DNA of 24,191 nucleotides from RGIG1959 sp045604545 (GTDB lineage: Bacteria; Bacillota; Clostridia; Oscillospirales; Acutalibacteraceae), in contig JAZUOG010000041.1 of NCBI GenBank assembly GCA_045604545.1, forward strand, positions 1-24,191, read 5' to 3'. The notes under the pieces were generated by a model. That model was given only the letters and a program-made list of their open reading frames with translations. It was not told the DNA's origin and did no database searches. Shown piece by piece: positions 6,321 through 14,407 of this stretch. The translations under genes and the position numbers were made by a program. Position 1 is the first letter of the stretch. Every line of letters starts with the position of its first letter.

Positions 6321-8042
6321 TTATTGTCCTGTGCGGCCTTCTTTGAGACCGGCTTCAAGATAGTGGGTATAGTAGGCTTTGAGGTCATCTCCGAAGCGTT
6401 GTTGCAGGTCTTCGTATGTCGATTTATACAGTTGAACGCGGAATTGCTCCGAGCCGACGCGCCCTTCATTCATACCGACGGTGACGAAGTGCTCAAGAGC
6501 CGCGGTATCGTTGAAGAAGAAGTTTTTCTTGATGTCGCTGTGGCGGGTGACGTAGTATGAAAAGTCGTACACTGCCGCATAGTCCACGCCCTCATATATG
6601 GTTGTGGGATTGCGCATAACTTTGTAGCCTGTGGGAGTACGCTTTTCCAACTGACCGGTTCGCAGGTAATGCGCGTAATACGCTTTCCAGTCATCACCGT
6701 ATAACAGCCGCAGATCGGGATAATACAAGCGATAGGAAGCGGGATCAAATTCGGCACTCCCGCGATGCCCCGCTGCCATACCCTTTGTCAGAAAATACAG
6801 CATATTGCGGGTGGGATCGTTGTCCAAAAATCGCTGTATCTCGGGGTGACACATCATGTAATAGTCCGCATTGAAGGTGACGGCACCTTGACGGCCTTCG
6901 TGGATGCCGAAGTTGAGAAAGTGATTGCGCAGTGCCGATTCATTCGTGCCGTATGTCTTTTTGAGATCGGGATAGCGATTGGCATAGTAGGTGGCATCGA
7001 ATACACCCTCATAGCTTTGATCGAGCGTTTTGCTTACCACGGGTGTCCGTGTGCCGAAGGCATCAAAGCCCGCCACACGGACGGTTTTGCCGTAAGGAAC
7101 AGTGAATGGCGCGGTGTATTTTGTGCTGCCGAGGGTAGGCGTACTGCCGTCGGTGGTGTAGTACAGTGTCAATCCCGCCTCGTCGGTGGACAGGGTGATG
7201 TTTGCTTTGCCGTTTGTGGTGTTGAGCGTGTCGGTGATGGTGGGGGTGCCGTAGGGAGGGAGCATCAGCTCGGAATCGGTCGCACCGTTGTACACCGTGC
7301 CGTTTTCAAGCGTCATGCCGCGGCGTCGGAACAGTTCGGATACCGTCACACATTCATACCCCTGCTTTTGCAGTTCCGTGATCGCCTGCAGGGCACCTTC
7401 AACGCTGGTGGAATAAATGTCGTGGAGAAGCACCACGGCGCCGTTACGGGCTTTTGTGACGATGTTGTCGTATATCGTTTCGACGTTGCGATTCTTCCAA
7501 TCGAGCGTGTCAAGACTCCATAGAATGATGGGGGAGGTGACGTTTTCGCGAATGTCTTCGGAGTTCGCACCGCCGGGCGTTCTCACGAGGGTCTGATACT
7601 TTCCGCCCATGGCGTTGTAAAGATAGGTGTTGACACCCTCGACCTGAGAGGCGATCGAGGAAGCGGGCAACTCATCAAACGGGACATAGTGACTGTACGT
7701 GTGATTGGCGATCTGATGTCCTTCGTTTGCCATTCTTTTGAGCAGATCCGTGTGGAAGGCGGCACCGAGCGCCGAGCCGTTTTCGCCGTTGACAAAGAAG
7801 GTAGCTTTGGCACCGCGCTCGGCAAGTCCGTCGAGCAGATCGTCTGTGTAAAAACCCGGTCCGTCATCAAAGGTAAAGGCGATCAGCTTCGGTTCGGGCG
7901 GTTCTGTCGGCTCGACCGTTTCGGTGGCGGTCGTCTCTGTGGTTTCCACGGCCAGGACGATGGGGGTGTTGTCGGGTATATGGAAAGCGAATGTGCCAAG
8001 CAGTATCGCGGTTATCGCAAAGAAACTGAGAATACGTTTCAC
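6321..8042 (-). CDS. Secreted NodB-family polysaccharide deacetylase with five C-terminal repeats (paralog B)
   Basis: A 573-aa tandem paralog of the 4532-6205 protein with the same architecture. Signal peptide: about residues 1-32. A Thr/Glu/Pro-rich linker (about 33-52) is longer than in paralog A. NodB domain: D59-D60 in TFDDGP, H114-TYS-H118, R154 in RTPGG, DTLDW (178-182) and H207 in LLHD. Then come the YYTTDGSTPT-containing domain and five repeats ending KEGRTGQ, identical in its last residues to paralog A. The start is a GTG at 8042, because AAAGGAG and the following nine bases match paralog A exactly and the first residues (KRILS) align; a longer frame from 8087 runs over that site. 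All catalytic residues are intact in both copies. Confidence 0.88.
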   Translation of the reverse strand: MKRILSFFAITAILLGTFAFHIPDNTPIVLAVETTETTATETVEPTEPPEPKLIAFTFDDGPGFYTDDLLDGLAERGAKATFFVNGENGSALGAAFHTDLLKRMANEGHQIANHTYSHYVPFDELPASSIASQVEGVNTYLYNAMGGKYQTLVRTPGGANSEDIRENVTSPIILWSLDTLDWKNRNVETIYDNIVTKARNGAVVLLHDIYSTSVEGALQAITELQKQGYECVTVSELFRRRGMTLENGTVYNGATDSELMLPPYGTPTITDTLNTTNGKANITLSTDEAGLTLYYTTDGSTPTLGSTKYTAPFTVPYGKTVRVAGFDAFGTRTPVVSKTLDQSYEGVFDATYYANRYPDLKKTYGTNESALRNHFLNFGIHEGRQGAVTFNADYYMMCHPEIQRFLDNDPTRNMLYFLTKGMAAGHRGSAEFDPASYRLYYPDLRLLYGDDWKAYYAHYLRTGQLEKRTPTGYKVMRNPTTIYEGVDYAAVYDFSYYVTRHSDIKKNFFFNDTAALEHFVTVGMNEGRVGSEQFRVQLYKSTYEDLQQRFGDDLKAYYTHYLEAGLKEGRTGQ

Positions 8043-8144
8043 AAAAAAGAACTCCTTTGGGATGTATGTAATGGCAGTGTACCACATTTCTCCCCAAAAT
8101 ACCAGTCATTTCGCGAAATTGTGACATTTTTCCTGTGAGGACGG

Positions 8145-8180
8145 AAAAAAGCTGTCGCCCCCGAGCGGAGCGACAGCTTT
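8145..8180 (-). terminator. Terminator of the DUF2079 membrane protein gene
   Basis: On the minus strand an 11-bp perfect stem (AAAGCTGTCGC at 8180-8170 with its complement at 8158-8148) is followed by a T-run. It lies a few bases after the stop of the gene at 8186-10228. Confidence 0.9.
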
Positions 8181-8185
8181 GGGGT

Positions 8186-10228
8186 TTATTCGGTTGGCAG
8201 GTCGTAGTCGGGACTCATGAAAATGGTCACGCGGTCGGATACGCCCGTTTTCAGCTTAACAAAGCCGTATTCTCCGAGGATCGGCTCCGCGGCAAGGCAG
8301 GAGTTTTCACCGTTTTTGAGCACAATGAAATCGTATTTTTCGATATCTTTGACTTCGTTGGTATTCTGATCGATGTCGTTCATATCGAAAATATACACCT
8401 CGTCTCTGTCGGACAGGTGCGGAATGAGGAACGGGTTACCGGCAATCACCGCGTCTTCGGGAATCGCGTCGAGCGTGGCTTCCAGCGTTTGGAAATAGGC
8501 CGCGTTGTTGTTGTAATCCTCGCGCTTGTTGATGTGGTGGGATACCGTTCCCATTGTGAGGATAAACGCCGCACAGCCCAGCAGAACGGGAATGTCCTGT
8601 CTTGCCCGCCCCTTCAGATCCGCCACATTGACCAGCGTCATGAAGAGAAGCATCGTCGCGGGACCGAAGATGTACTGGAAGTCGATATTGGCGGCGTAGC
8701 CGTATTTGGCGCCGACGACCAGAATGGTGATGACGAACGGCAAAATCAGCAAAAAGCGATGGATCTTTTTGGTGAACAGCGGCATGAACAACAGCGGCAG
8801 CATGATCTGCATGAGGAACACAAACGTACTCTCCTGCACCAGCAGGCTGAAGAAATAACCGGGATTGGAAATGGAGTTGATCACCACGTCCACCAGACCG
8901 CCTTCGGGATCGATGAGCAGATGCCCGAAACGGGAGGAGGTCATCATGTTGCCGTCGCCGTTTTCGGTCAGCCATGCGGTGATCTGCATCATGTAGACGC
9001 CTGCCGCCGCTGTGGCGATAAGACCGTGGATCCGCTTCCAAGAGCCTTTTTGCTCAAAGAACCAATACAGACCGATGCAGATGATGTACAGCGGTGCGTC
9101 CTCTTTGACGATGCAGGTCAGTATCGAGAAAATGTAAAACGGAACGGTTTTTTTGCCGTCGACCGCCCACAGTGTCCACATCAGCAGTGTCGGCAAAAAG
9201 GCGTTTTCGTGAAAATCATAGAAGCAGGGGGCGATGAGCGCACTGCAGAACACATACATCGCACCGATAAAAATGAGCGACAAGCCCTTGAAATTACGGC
9301 GTTTCGCGATGAGAAACAGCGGAATGATACCGCCCATCGCGAGCAGTCCTTGTGCAACAAGCAAGGTTTCCTCAAAGGGGAAAAGCTTGAAGATCGGCAC
9401 CAGCAGATAGAAAATATAGGACGCGTGAACCAGGAAGTGGGACACCAGTCTGTCGCGTTCCATCGTCGTCACAGCGGTGAGATCCTCTGCGAGCGAATGG
9501 TACATCTGCGCGAACAGGCCGAAATCGTGAACCATCGAGCCGAAGGTCAGATGACGGTAGATGGTCATGCCGATGATGAACACCGTCGTCAGAACGGCCA
9601 GCGCCGCGACGATGATGCCGCAAATCGACCAATGGAGCTTGTTGGTCAGACGGTGGGATCGCAGTTTGCCGACAGCATACGCGATGAGGACGAGTGAGAC
9701 AAGCATCATGCCGATGGCAAGATACAGATTATCCCGTTTCCACAAGAGCGCCACATCGAAATACAGGGTTGCGCCGATGGCGGCGAGCGGGTCGATGATC
9801 CGCCAGTATTTCGGCAGAACATAATGGATCACCGTCAGTGTCGCCGTACCGAGCAACATCAAAAAGGCAATCTCACCGAGGGAGATCTGTCCGACAAAAT
9901 CCTGCCACTGAGAGATGGCGTTGATCTCCATGGTGTCCCGCAAGCGAACGATCGTGCCGGCGAAAATGAATAAATACATCGTGATGATGCGAAGAAGCAA
10001 CATATCGGGAAGTCCGCATCGCTCCAGCAAGGTTTTGATTTGCTTTTTTCGTTCGGCGAACGACACGGCAGGAGCCGTTTTCTCGGTTTTATCGGACACA
10101 GCTTCGTTATCGGTTTCGGGTGTCATAATATCGTCAAACAGGTCCGTTTGCGGCTCCTCCGTCACGGGAAGCGGTGGCGAAACCGTTGACGGTTCCTCTG
10201 CATGAGGCATAAAGATTTCGTCATCCAT
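8186..10228 (-). CDS. DUF2079-family polytopic membrane protein
   Basis: A 680-aa protein with a charged, Pro/Glu-rich cytoplasmic N-terminus (about residues 1-70), about a dozen hydrophobic helices and a soluble C-terminal domain of about 130 residues. It resembles the DUF2079 family (PF09852): HDFGLFAQ (about 234-241), SHFLVHASYIFYLL (about 263-276), FYDFHENAF and VKEDAPLYI follow the family pattern of conserved Asp/His residues at loop ends. The family is poorly characterised; a GT-C-like glycosyltransferase fold has been suggested on topology grounds, and I infer only a possible role in envelope glycan assembly. The start at 10228 has AGAAGGG 7 bases upstream; an upstream TTG at 10255 lacks a site. 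Confidence 0.75.
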   Translation of the reverse strand: MDDEIFMPHAEEPSTVSPPLPVTEEPQTDLFDDIMTPETDNEAVSDKTEKTAPAVSFAERKKQIKTLLERCGLPDMLLLRIITMYLFIFAGTIVRLRDTMEINAISQWQDFVGQISLGEIAFLMLLGTATLTVIHYVLPKYWRIIDPLAAIGATLYFDVALLWKRDNLYLAIGMMLVSLVLIAYAVGKLRSHRLTNKLHWSICGIIVAALAVLTTVFIIGMTIYRHLTFGSMVHDFGLFAQMYHSLAEDLTAVTTMERDRLVSHFLVHASYIFYLLVPIFKLFPFEETLLVAQGLLAMGGIIPLFLIAKRRNFKGLSLIFIGAMYVFCSALIAPCFYDFHENAFLPTLLMWTLWAVDGKKTVPFYIFSILTCIVKEDAPLYIICIGLYWFFEQKGSWKRIHGLIATAAAGVYMMQITAWLTENGDGNMMTSSRFGHLLIDPEGGLVDVVINSISNPGYFFSLLVQESTFVFLMQIMLPLLFMPLFTKKIHRFLLILPFVITILVVGAKYGYAANIDFQYIFGPATMLLFMTLVNVADLKGRARQDIPVLLGCAAFILTMGTVSHHINKREDYNNNAAYFQTLEATLDAIPEDAVIAGNPFLIPHLSDRDEVYIFDMNDIDQNTNEVKDIEKYDFIVLKNGENSCLAAEPILGEYGFVKLKTGVSDRVTIFMSPDYDLPTE

Positions 10229-10266
10229 GCAGTATCCCTTCTTTCTTTCAAACAATAATCACAGAC

Positions 10267-10296
10267 AGTATATCATTTTGCGACGGTATCCGTCAA
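10267..10296 (-). promoter_or_regulatory. Sigma-A promoter of the DUF2079 gene
   Basis: On the minus strand TTGACG (10296-10291) and TATACT (10272-10267) are separated by 18 bases, about 40 bases upstream of the ATG at 10228. No terminator is visible between it and the upstream AAA ATPase gene, so some read-through is possible. Confidence 0.8.
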
Positions 10297-10327
10297 TATC
10301 TTATACATCATGACTTTCCGGGAATCC

Positions 10328-11077
10328 TTATGAACCCAGTAATTTTTCCATCATTCTTTCGGGTTGGTCGAGAAACAGCTTGGTGATGCGGTAATGTTCG
10401 GTGTCCTTGAAGGAAACTTCTTCGATGCCGTTTTCACCGAATTGCAGGATCTGCGCTTTGGGATATGCCATCAGAATGGGAGAGTGGGTCGCGATGATAA
10501 GCTGAGAACGGTCTTTGACAAGACGGTCGATCTCAAGAAGCAATGTCATCTGCCGTGTGGGTGAGAGGGCGGCTTCCGGCTCATCGAGAATATACAAACC
10601 ACTTCCGAAAAAACGGTGTTGCACGATGGCAAGAAAGCTCTCGCCGTGAGATTGCTCGTGAAGCGACACCCCGCCGAAACCGTCGATGACTGAAGGTGGT
10701 TCTATAAATTCGTATTCTTCTGAATCCATCTCATCAATATTGGAAGCAACGTTGTAAACGGCTTCTGCGCGAAGAAAGAACCCGTCTCGCGGTCGCGCAC
10801 CCTTGGCCAGAGAGATGTGCTTCCAAAGCTCTGAATGCGAATCGGTGGTCGAAAAGGTGAAATTGCGCGATCCACCCTCAGGATTAAAACCAAATGCAAC
10901 GGCGATCGCCTCGATAAGGGTGGATTTGCCGCTGCCGTTTTCGCCGACAAGAAACGTGACGGGTGCTTCAAACGGCAGGGAGGAAGAACGAAGCAGATGA
11001 CGCACAACGGGAAGATCCCGCAGATACGAATGAGCAGGAACCGTGTCGTGAAGAAGCAACTCTTTGATGTAGGTCAT
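10328..11077 (-). CDS. AAA-family (ABC-type) ATPase, AAA_21-like
   Basis: A 249-aa soluble ATPase of the predicted-ATPase AAA_15/AAA_21 type. Walker A is GENGSGKST (45-53), the signature-like motif is SHGE (143-146), Walker B is LYILDEPE (161-168) with the catalytic Glu, and the switch His is H198 in ATHSP. The layout is close to a single ABC/SMC-like head without a long coiled coil and without transmembrane helices. The cellular role of stand-alone members is not well defined. Its start overlaps the stop of the tag gene by four bases (ATGA), implying translational coupling. No TOPRIM or nuclease domain follows the ATPase, so it is not an OLD nuclease. Confidence 0.82.
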   Translation of the reverse strand: MTYIKELLLHDTVPAHSYLRDLPVVRHLLRSSSLPFEAPVTFLVGENGSGKSTLIEAIAVAFGFNPEGGSRNFTFSTTDSHSELWKHISLAKGARPRDGFFLRAEAVYNVASNIDEMDSEEYEFIEPPSVIDGFGGVSLHEQSHGESFLAIVQHRFFGSGLYILDEPEAALSPTRQMTLLLEIDRLVKDRSQLIIATHSPILMAYPKAQILQFGENGIEEVSFKDTEHYRITKLFLDQPERMMEKLLGS

Positions 11078-11622
11078 GCGTTGTCACCGCCTTTGTGTAA
11101 AAAGCAGGTCGGTTCATGCGAATGAATGACACCGATCGCTTGAAGGTAGGAGTAGATGATCGTCGAGCCGACAAAGCTCATGCCGCGCCGTTTGAGATCG
11201 CGCGACAGGCTGTCCGACAGCGGCGAGGTCGTTTTGTCGTGTTCATACACCGTTTCGCCGTGCGTAAAGGTGTGCAGATATTCGCTGAAAGAGCCGTATT
11301 CTTCTGTGATCTTTAAAAACACAGCGGCATTGCCGACGGCGGCGACAAGCTTCCTGCGACAGCGGATGATGGCGGCGTTTTGCATCAGTGCGTCGATCTT
11401 TTCGGGGGTGAATGCCGCAACAGCTTCGGGGTCAAATTCCTCAAATGCCTTGCGAAACGCGTCGCGCTTGTTGAGAACGGTTTCCCACGACAGCCCCGCC
11501 TGAAATCCTTCCAGAATCAGCATTTCAAACAGATACCGATCCTCAAAGCAGGGAACACCCCATTCCTCGTCGTGATAGCGCACATACCGCTCGTTTTTCT
11601 CGTTGCACCAACCGCACCGCAT
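11074..11622 (-). CDS. tag: DNA-3-methyladenine glycosylase I
   Basis: A 182-aa base-excision repair enzyme that removes 3-methyladenine from alkylated DNA. It shows the family's RCGWC start, YHDEEWG (16-22), EGFQAGLSW (38-46) and GMSFVGSTIIYSYLQAIG. Zinc ligands correspond to C3, H17, H169 and C173, and the base-pocket residues E38 and W46 have the same numbers as in E. coli Tag. Length is normal for the family. The ribosome binding site GAGGTGAG is 6-8 bases upstream of the ATG. It is the first gene of a two-gene operon with the AAA ATPase. Confidence 0.95.
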   Translation of the reverse strand: MRCGWCNEKNERYVRYHDEEWGVPCFEDRYLFEMLILEGFQAGLSWETVLNKRDAFRKAFEEFDPEAVAAFTPEKIDALMQNAAIIRCRRKLVAAVGNAAVFLKITEEYGSFSEYLHTFTHGETVYEHDKTTSPLSDSLSRDLKRRGMSFVGSTIIYSYLQAIGVIHSHEPTCFLHKGGDNA

Positions 11623-11648
11623 ACCCGCTCACCTCGCTTTATGGTATC

Positions 11649-11677
11649 AGTATACTGCACAACAGGAAAAAAGACAA
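11649..11677 (-). promoter_or_regulatory. Sigma-A promoter of the tag operon
   Basis: On the minus strand TTGTCT (11677-11672) and TATACT (11654-11649) have a 17-base spacer. The -10 is followed by GATACC, a string repeated in the promoter of the zinc-ribbon protein gene at 17288. Confidence 0.82.
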
Positions 11678-11695
11678 GAATCCATACGGAAACTA

Positions 11696-11723
11696 TTGCT
11701 TTTTTTCGGGGGGAAAGTATAAT
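11696..11723 (+). promoter_or_regulatory. Sigma-A promoter of the lipoprotein gene at 11777
   Basis: TTGCTT (11696-11701) and TATAAT (11718-11723) with a 16-base spacer. It is back to back with the tag promoter; the two -35 boxes are under 20 bases apart. Confidence 0.82.
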
Positions 11724-11776
11724 GAAATTGTAAGGGGAGTATCTCGATATCAACATCGTAAAAGGAGCGGGTAATT

Positions 11777-12427
11777 ATGAAAAAAAGGCTCATTGTATTC
11801 GTCTTGACAGTATGTCTTGCCATTGCTTTTTGCGGTTGTGATGTGACCGAACCGTCGCCCGATGCGCGTGTCACAACGACGACGGTTGCCGCTCCGACAA
11901 CGGCATCCACGACCGGAACCACGTCGGCAAACGAAGCGCCTGTTCTCAACACGGCATTGTTTGATGCCATCGGCATGACCTTTGCCCGGCTTTCGGAGCA
12001 ATACGGTGAGGTCTCTCTTGCATTTTACGAAGAAGGCGGACCCGTTTACTATTTTGAAAACAGCGGACCGTTGTTCTTCAGCTTTGACGGATTCTATGAG
12101 GTTGAGGGCGGCTATGATGCCATCCCGCTGACGGAAGACGGCTATTGGGATCTGAGCGCGGCACCGATTCCCGAGGACGATGACATGTGTACAGGTGTGT
12201 ATTATGCGGCAGCATCCATGGTGTTCACCGAGCTTGCAGAGCCTATGGAGGCAACGGCTCTTGCCAAGCTGTATCGTCTTGGCGAACCCAACCTGGGACA
12301 GAGCCTTATGACGCAGCAGTATATCGCATCGTTTGAAGTGGACGGCTACGATATTCGTGTTTTGTGTGAGGACGATACTTACACTGTTCGTCCCGATGTC
12401 TATGTTCACATCACACCGGTTCAATAA
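11777..12427 (+). CDS. Putative lipoprotein of unknown function
   Basis: A 216-aa exported protein. A positive N-terminus (MKKR) and hydrophobic core are followed by FCGC, making C21 the likely lipidated cysteine (C19 is less likely). Phe at -3 is unusual for a lipobox, so lipidation is inferred. A Thr/Ala/Ser-rich linker (about 33-50) tethers an acidic globular domain (about 55-216) rich in Tyr and Glu. No catalytic motif is recognised. AAAGGAG lies 9 bases upstream of the ATG. The expected terminator directly after the stop is present only as two distant arms (see the element at 12433-12809). Confidence 0.75.
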   Translation: MKKRLIVFVLTVCLAIAFCGCDVTEPSPDARVTTTTVAAPTTASTTGTTSANEAPVLNTALFDAIGMTFARLSEQYGEVSLAFYEEGGPVYYFENSGPLFFSFDGFYEVEGGYDAIPLTEDGYWDLSAAPIPEDDDMCTGVYYAAASMVFTELAEPMEATALAKLYRLGEPNLGQSLMTQQYIASFEVDGYDIRVLCEDDTYTVRPDVYVHITPVQ

Positions 12428-12432
12428 CCGCA

Positions 12433-12809
12433 AAAAAGACTGCCGCAATGGGAGTTCTCCTTAGCGGAGAATGATAAAAGACAACGTAGGGCGGGGGCTT
12501 GTGACCGAAGGAAATCCCTTTAGGGGCTCCCGCCGCCGGTAGCAAATCCGCCTTTATCGTTTTATGGCGAGCTTCGCGTTTGTGGTACAAACGCATCGGG
12601 TGAACCCGAATCCCTTATTACAGAAGAGAAAAAGAGAAGGCTCAGTTACTGCAGCTCAGTTACTGAACCTTCTCTTTCTGTTTTAGTGATATTTTTGCTT
12701 CGCAAAAGTGATATTGCTCATGACATTCGCAGCATAAAACTCGCCGTCAGGCGAATAAAACTGCGTGATACTCCGCTCGGAGTATCACGCAAAACGCGGC
12801 AGTCTTTTT
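12433..12809. repeat. Hairpin-rich element bounded by terminator-like inverted repeats
   Basis: A 377-bp non-coding stretch. Outer arms are AAAAAGACTGCCGC (12433-12446) and GCGGCAGTCTTTTT (12796-12809), perfect complements. Inside is a string of short hairpins: 12455-12471, 12567-12577, 12577-12593, 12596-12609, 12631-12677 (containing two 14-base direct repeats), 12693-12707 (flanked by two AGTGATATT copies), 12741-12754, and a perfect 13-bp stem at 12763-12790. The first and last inner hairpins share a CTCCGCT core in inverted orientation. No ORF of note is present. It looks like a MITE-type or mosaic intergenic repeat inserted into the loop of the lipoprotein gene's terminator. Whether it is repeated elsewhere in the genome cannot be seen here. 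Confidence 0.65.
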
Positions 12810-12833
12810 ATATACATAAATAACAGTTGCGTT

Positions 12834-12861
12834 TTGCCTTATCAGTTGCTATACTTATAAT
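12834..12861 (+). promoter_or_regulatory. Sigma-A promoter of the metF operon
   Basis: TTGCCT (12834-12839) and TATAAT (12856-12861) with a 16-base spacer. The implied leader to the metF ATG is only about 25 bases, leaving no room for a riboswitch downstream of this promoter. Confidence 0.75.
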
Positions 12862-12893
12862 ATCTATACTTATTCATAAAAGGCGATGAACTT

Positions 12894-13769
12894 ATGAAAA
12901 TCCGTGAATTGTTGAAGGAACAGCATCTGATGTTGTCCTTTGAAGTGTTCCCTCCCAAAAGCGATACAGCGTTTGACTCTGTCAAGCACGCGACCGAGGA
13001 AATTGCCAAACTGCACCCGTCCTTCATGAGCGTGACCTACGGCGCGGGCGGGGGAACGAGCCGCTATACCCTCGACATTGCGAAAAATATCAAAGAAACC
13101 TACGGTGTGCCGACGCTGGCTCACTTGACCTGCGTGTCTTCCACAAAGGAAACCGTGCGCGAAAAGATCCGTCAGATCAAAGACGCAGGCATTCAGAATA
13201 TCATGGCGCTCCGCGGTGACCTGACACCCGCGCTCGAAGCGACCGACCGCTCACAATGGGCATACCGTCACGCAGTGGAACTGGTGCGCGACATCAAGGA
13301 GATCGATCCCGATTTCTGCATCGGCGGCGCGTGCTATCCCGAGATCCATCCCGAGTCTGCCGATCAGGCGGAGGATATCCGTTTCCTCAAAGAAAAGGTC
13401 GATGCAGGCTGTGAATTCCTGACGACCCAGATGTTTTTTGACAACAACCTGCTTTACAACTTCCTTTACAAGATAAGAGAGGCGGGCATCACCGTGCCGG
13501 TCATCCCCGGCATCATGCCCATCACCAATGCCAATCAGGTGGAGCGGGCGATGAAGCTGTCCGGTTCCTTCATGCCCCAACGTTTCAAGGCGCTTGTCGA
13601 TGCATTCGGGCATTCTCCCGACGCGATGAAGCAGGCGGGCATCGCTTACGCCACCGATCAGATCATCGATCTGTTCGCCAACGGTATTAAAAACGTTCAC
13701 GTCTATTCCATGAACAAGCCCGATGTGGCCCGGGGTATCATGAACAATCTGTCTTCCATTATCGGCTGA
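12894..13769 (+). CDS. metF: 5,10-methylenetetrahydrofolate reductase
   Basis: A 291-aa flavin-dependent TIM-barrel enzyme that reduces 5,10-methylene-THF to 5-methyl-THF for methionine synthesis. Motifs in order: SFEVFPPK with the catalytic Glu at 17, SVTYGAGGG (46-54), HLTCV (77-81), ALRGD (105-109), YPEIHP, TQMFFDN and PGIMP. Length matches bacterial MetF. The ribosome binding site is modest (AAAGG 11 bases upstream). Its stop codon shares one base with the next start (TGATG), and metH follows, so the three genes form one operon for B12-dependent methionine formation. Confidence 0.95.
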   Translation: MKIRELLKEQHLMLSFEVFPPKSDTAFDSVKHATEEIAKLHPSFMSVTYGAGGGTSRYTLDIAKNIKETYGVPTLAHLTCVSSTKETVREKIRQIKDAGIQNIMALRGDLTPALEATDRSQWAYRHAVELVRDIKEIDPDFCIGGACYPEIHPESADQAEDIRFLKEKVDAGCEFLTTQMFFDNNLLYNFLYKIREAGITVPVIPGIMPITNANQVERAMKLSGSFMPQRFKALVDAFGHSPDAMKQAGIAYATDQIIDLFANGIKNVHVYSMNKPDVARGIMNNLSSIIG

Positions 13770-14407
13770 TGGTACAGACGATGACATTGCCGCCGCCTCC
13801 TGTGTCTGTCAGGGAGGTTCTTCGTTACGGCGGTGTGAAAACGGCAGACGACACCATGACAGCACTGGTTGAGCATTGCATCGAAGAAGCGCTGCCGCAG
13901 TGTCAGTATAAAGTGTGCTATTCCCGCTTACCCGTGTCGGTTGACGGCGATGCCGTCACACTCGGCAACGTGAGTGTTTGCTCCTCAAAGCTGTCGAAAA
14001 CCCTTCGTGGTTGTCACGAGGCGGTGGTGTTTGCCGCCACCGTCGGCATCGGTATCGACCGTTTGATCGCGAAATATCAGACGATCTCTCCCTCAAAAGC
14101 GGTGATGATGCAGGCGCTCGGTGCGGAGCGGATCGAAAGCCTCTGTGACGCGTTTTGCCGTCAGCTTGAAACGCCGCAGACTTCGCGATTCAGCCCGGGC
14201 TACGGTGACCTGCCGCTTGATTTTCAGCGGGACCTGTTTGCGCTTCTTGACTGTCCGCGCAAAATCGGTGTATCGCTGACCGAAGGACTCCTCATGTCAC
14301 CGTCCAAATCGGTGACCGCCATTGTCGGCATCGGCGGGGAAGCCTGCCAACAACACGGTTGTGCTTGCTGTGAAAACACGACCTGTGAATTCAGGAGGTC
14401 TGTATGA
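13769..14407 (+). CDS. Stand-alone MetH activation (cobalamin reactivation) subunit
   Basis: A 212-aa protein related to the C-terminal activation domain of MetH, which binds S-adenosylmethionine and helps re-methylate inactive cob(II)alamin. Visible family features are RFSPGYGDLP (140-149; compare R-x3-GY of E. coli MetH) and GVSLTEGLLMSPSKSVTAI (167-185). It is encoded separately, between metF and metH, and the adjacent MetH lacks this domain, so it should act in trans on that MetH. The C-terminus carries a Cys cluster (C193, C198, C200, C201, C206) not found in E. coli MetH; metal binding is possible. The start at 13769 overlaps the metF stop by one base; a second ATG follows four codons later. 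Confidence 0.88.
   Translation: MVQTMTLPPPPVSVREVLRYGGVKTADDTMTALVEHCIEEALPQCQYKVCYSRLPVSVDGDAVTLGNVSVCSSKLSKTLRGCHEAVVFAATVGIGIDRLIAKYQTISPSKAVMMQALGAERIESLCDAFCRQLETPQTSRFSPGYGDLPLDFQRDLFALLDCPRKIGVSLTEGLLMSPSKSVTAIVGIGGEACQQHGCACCENTTCEFRRSV

Noticed and set aside
8135..9697. A 520-codon plus-strand open frame antisense to the DUF2079 gene
   Set aside because: It lies wholly opposite a well-supported membrane protein. The translation is rich in His, Arg, Gln and Glu without domains, typical of an antisense shadow of hydrophobic codons, and no ribosome binding site is seen.
11750..12448. A 232-codon minus-strand open frame opposite the lipoprotein
   Set aside because: The plus-strand gene has a promoter, a strong ribosome binding site and a signal sequence; the minus frame has none.
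12810..12893. SAM or cobalamin riboswitch before metF
   Set aside because: The leader after the promoter is only about 25 bases and no S-box or B12-box core was found. The upstream hairpins belong to the repeat element.
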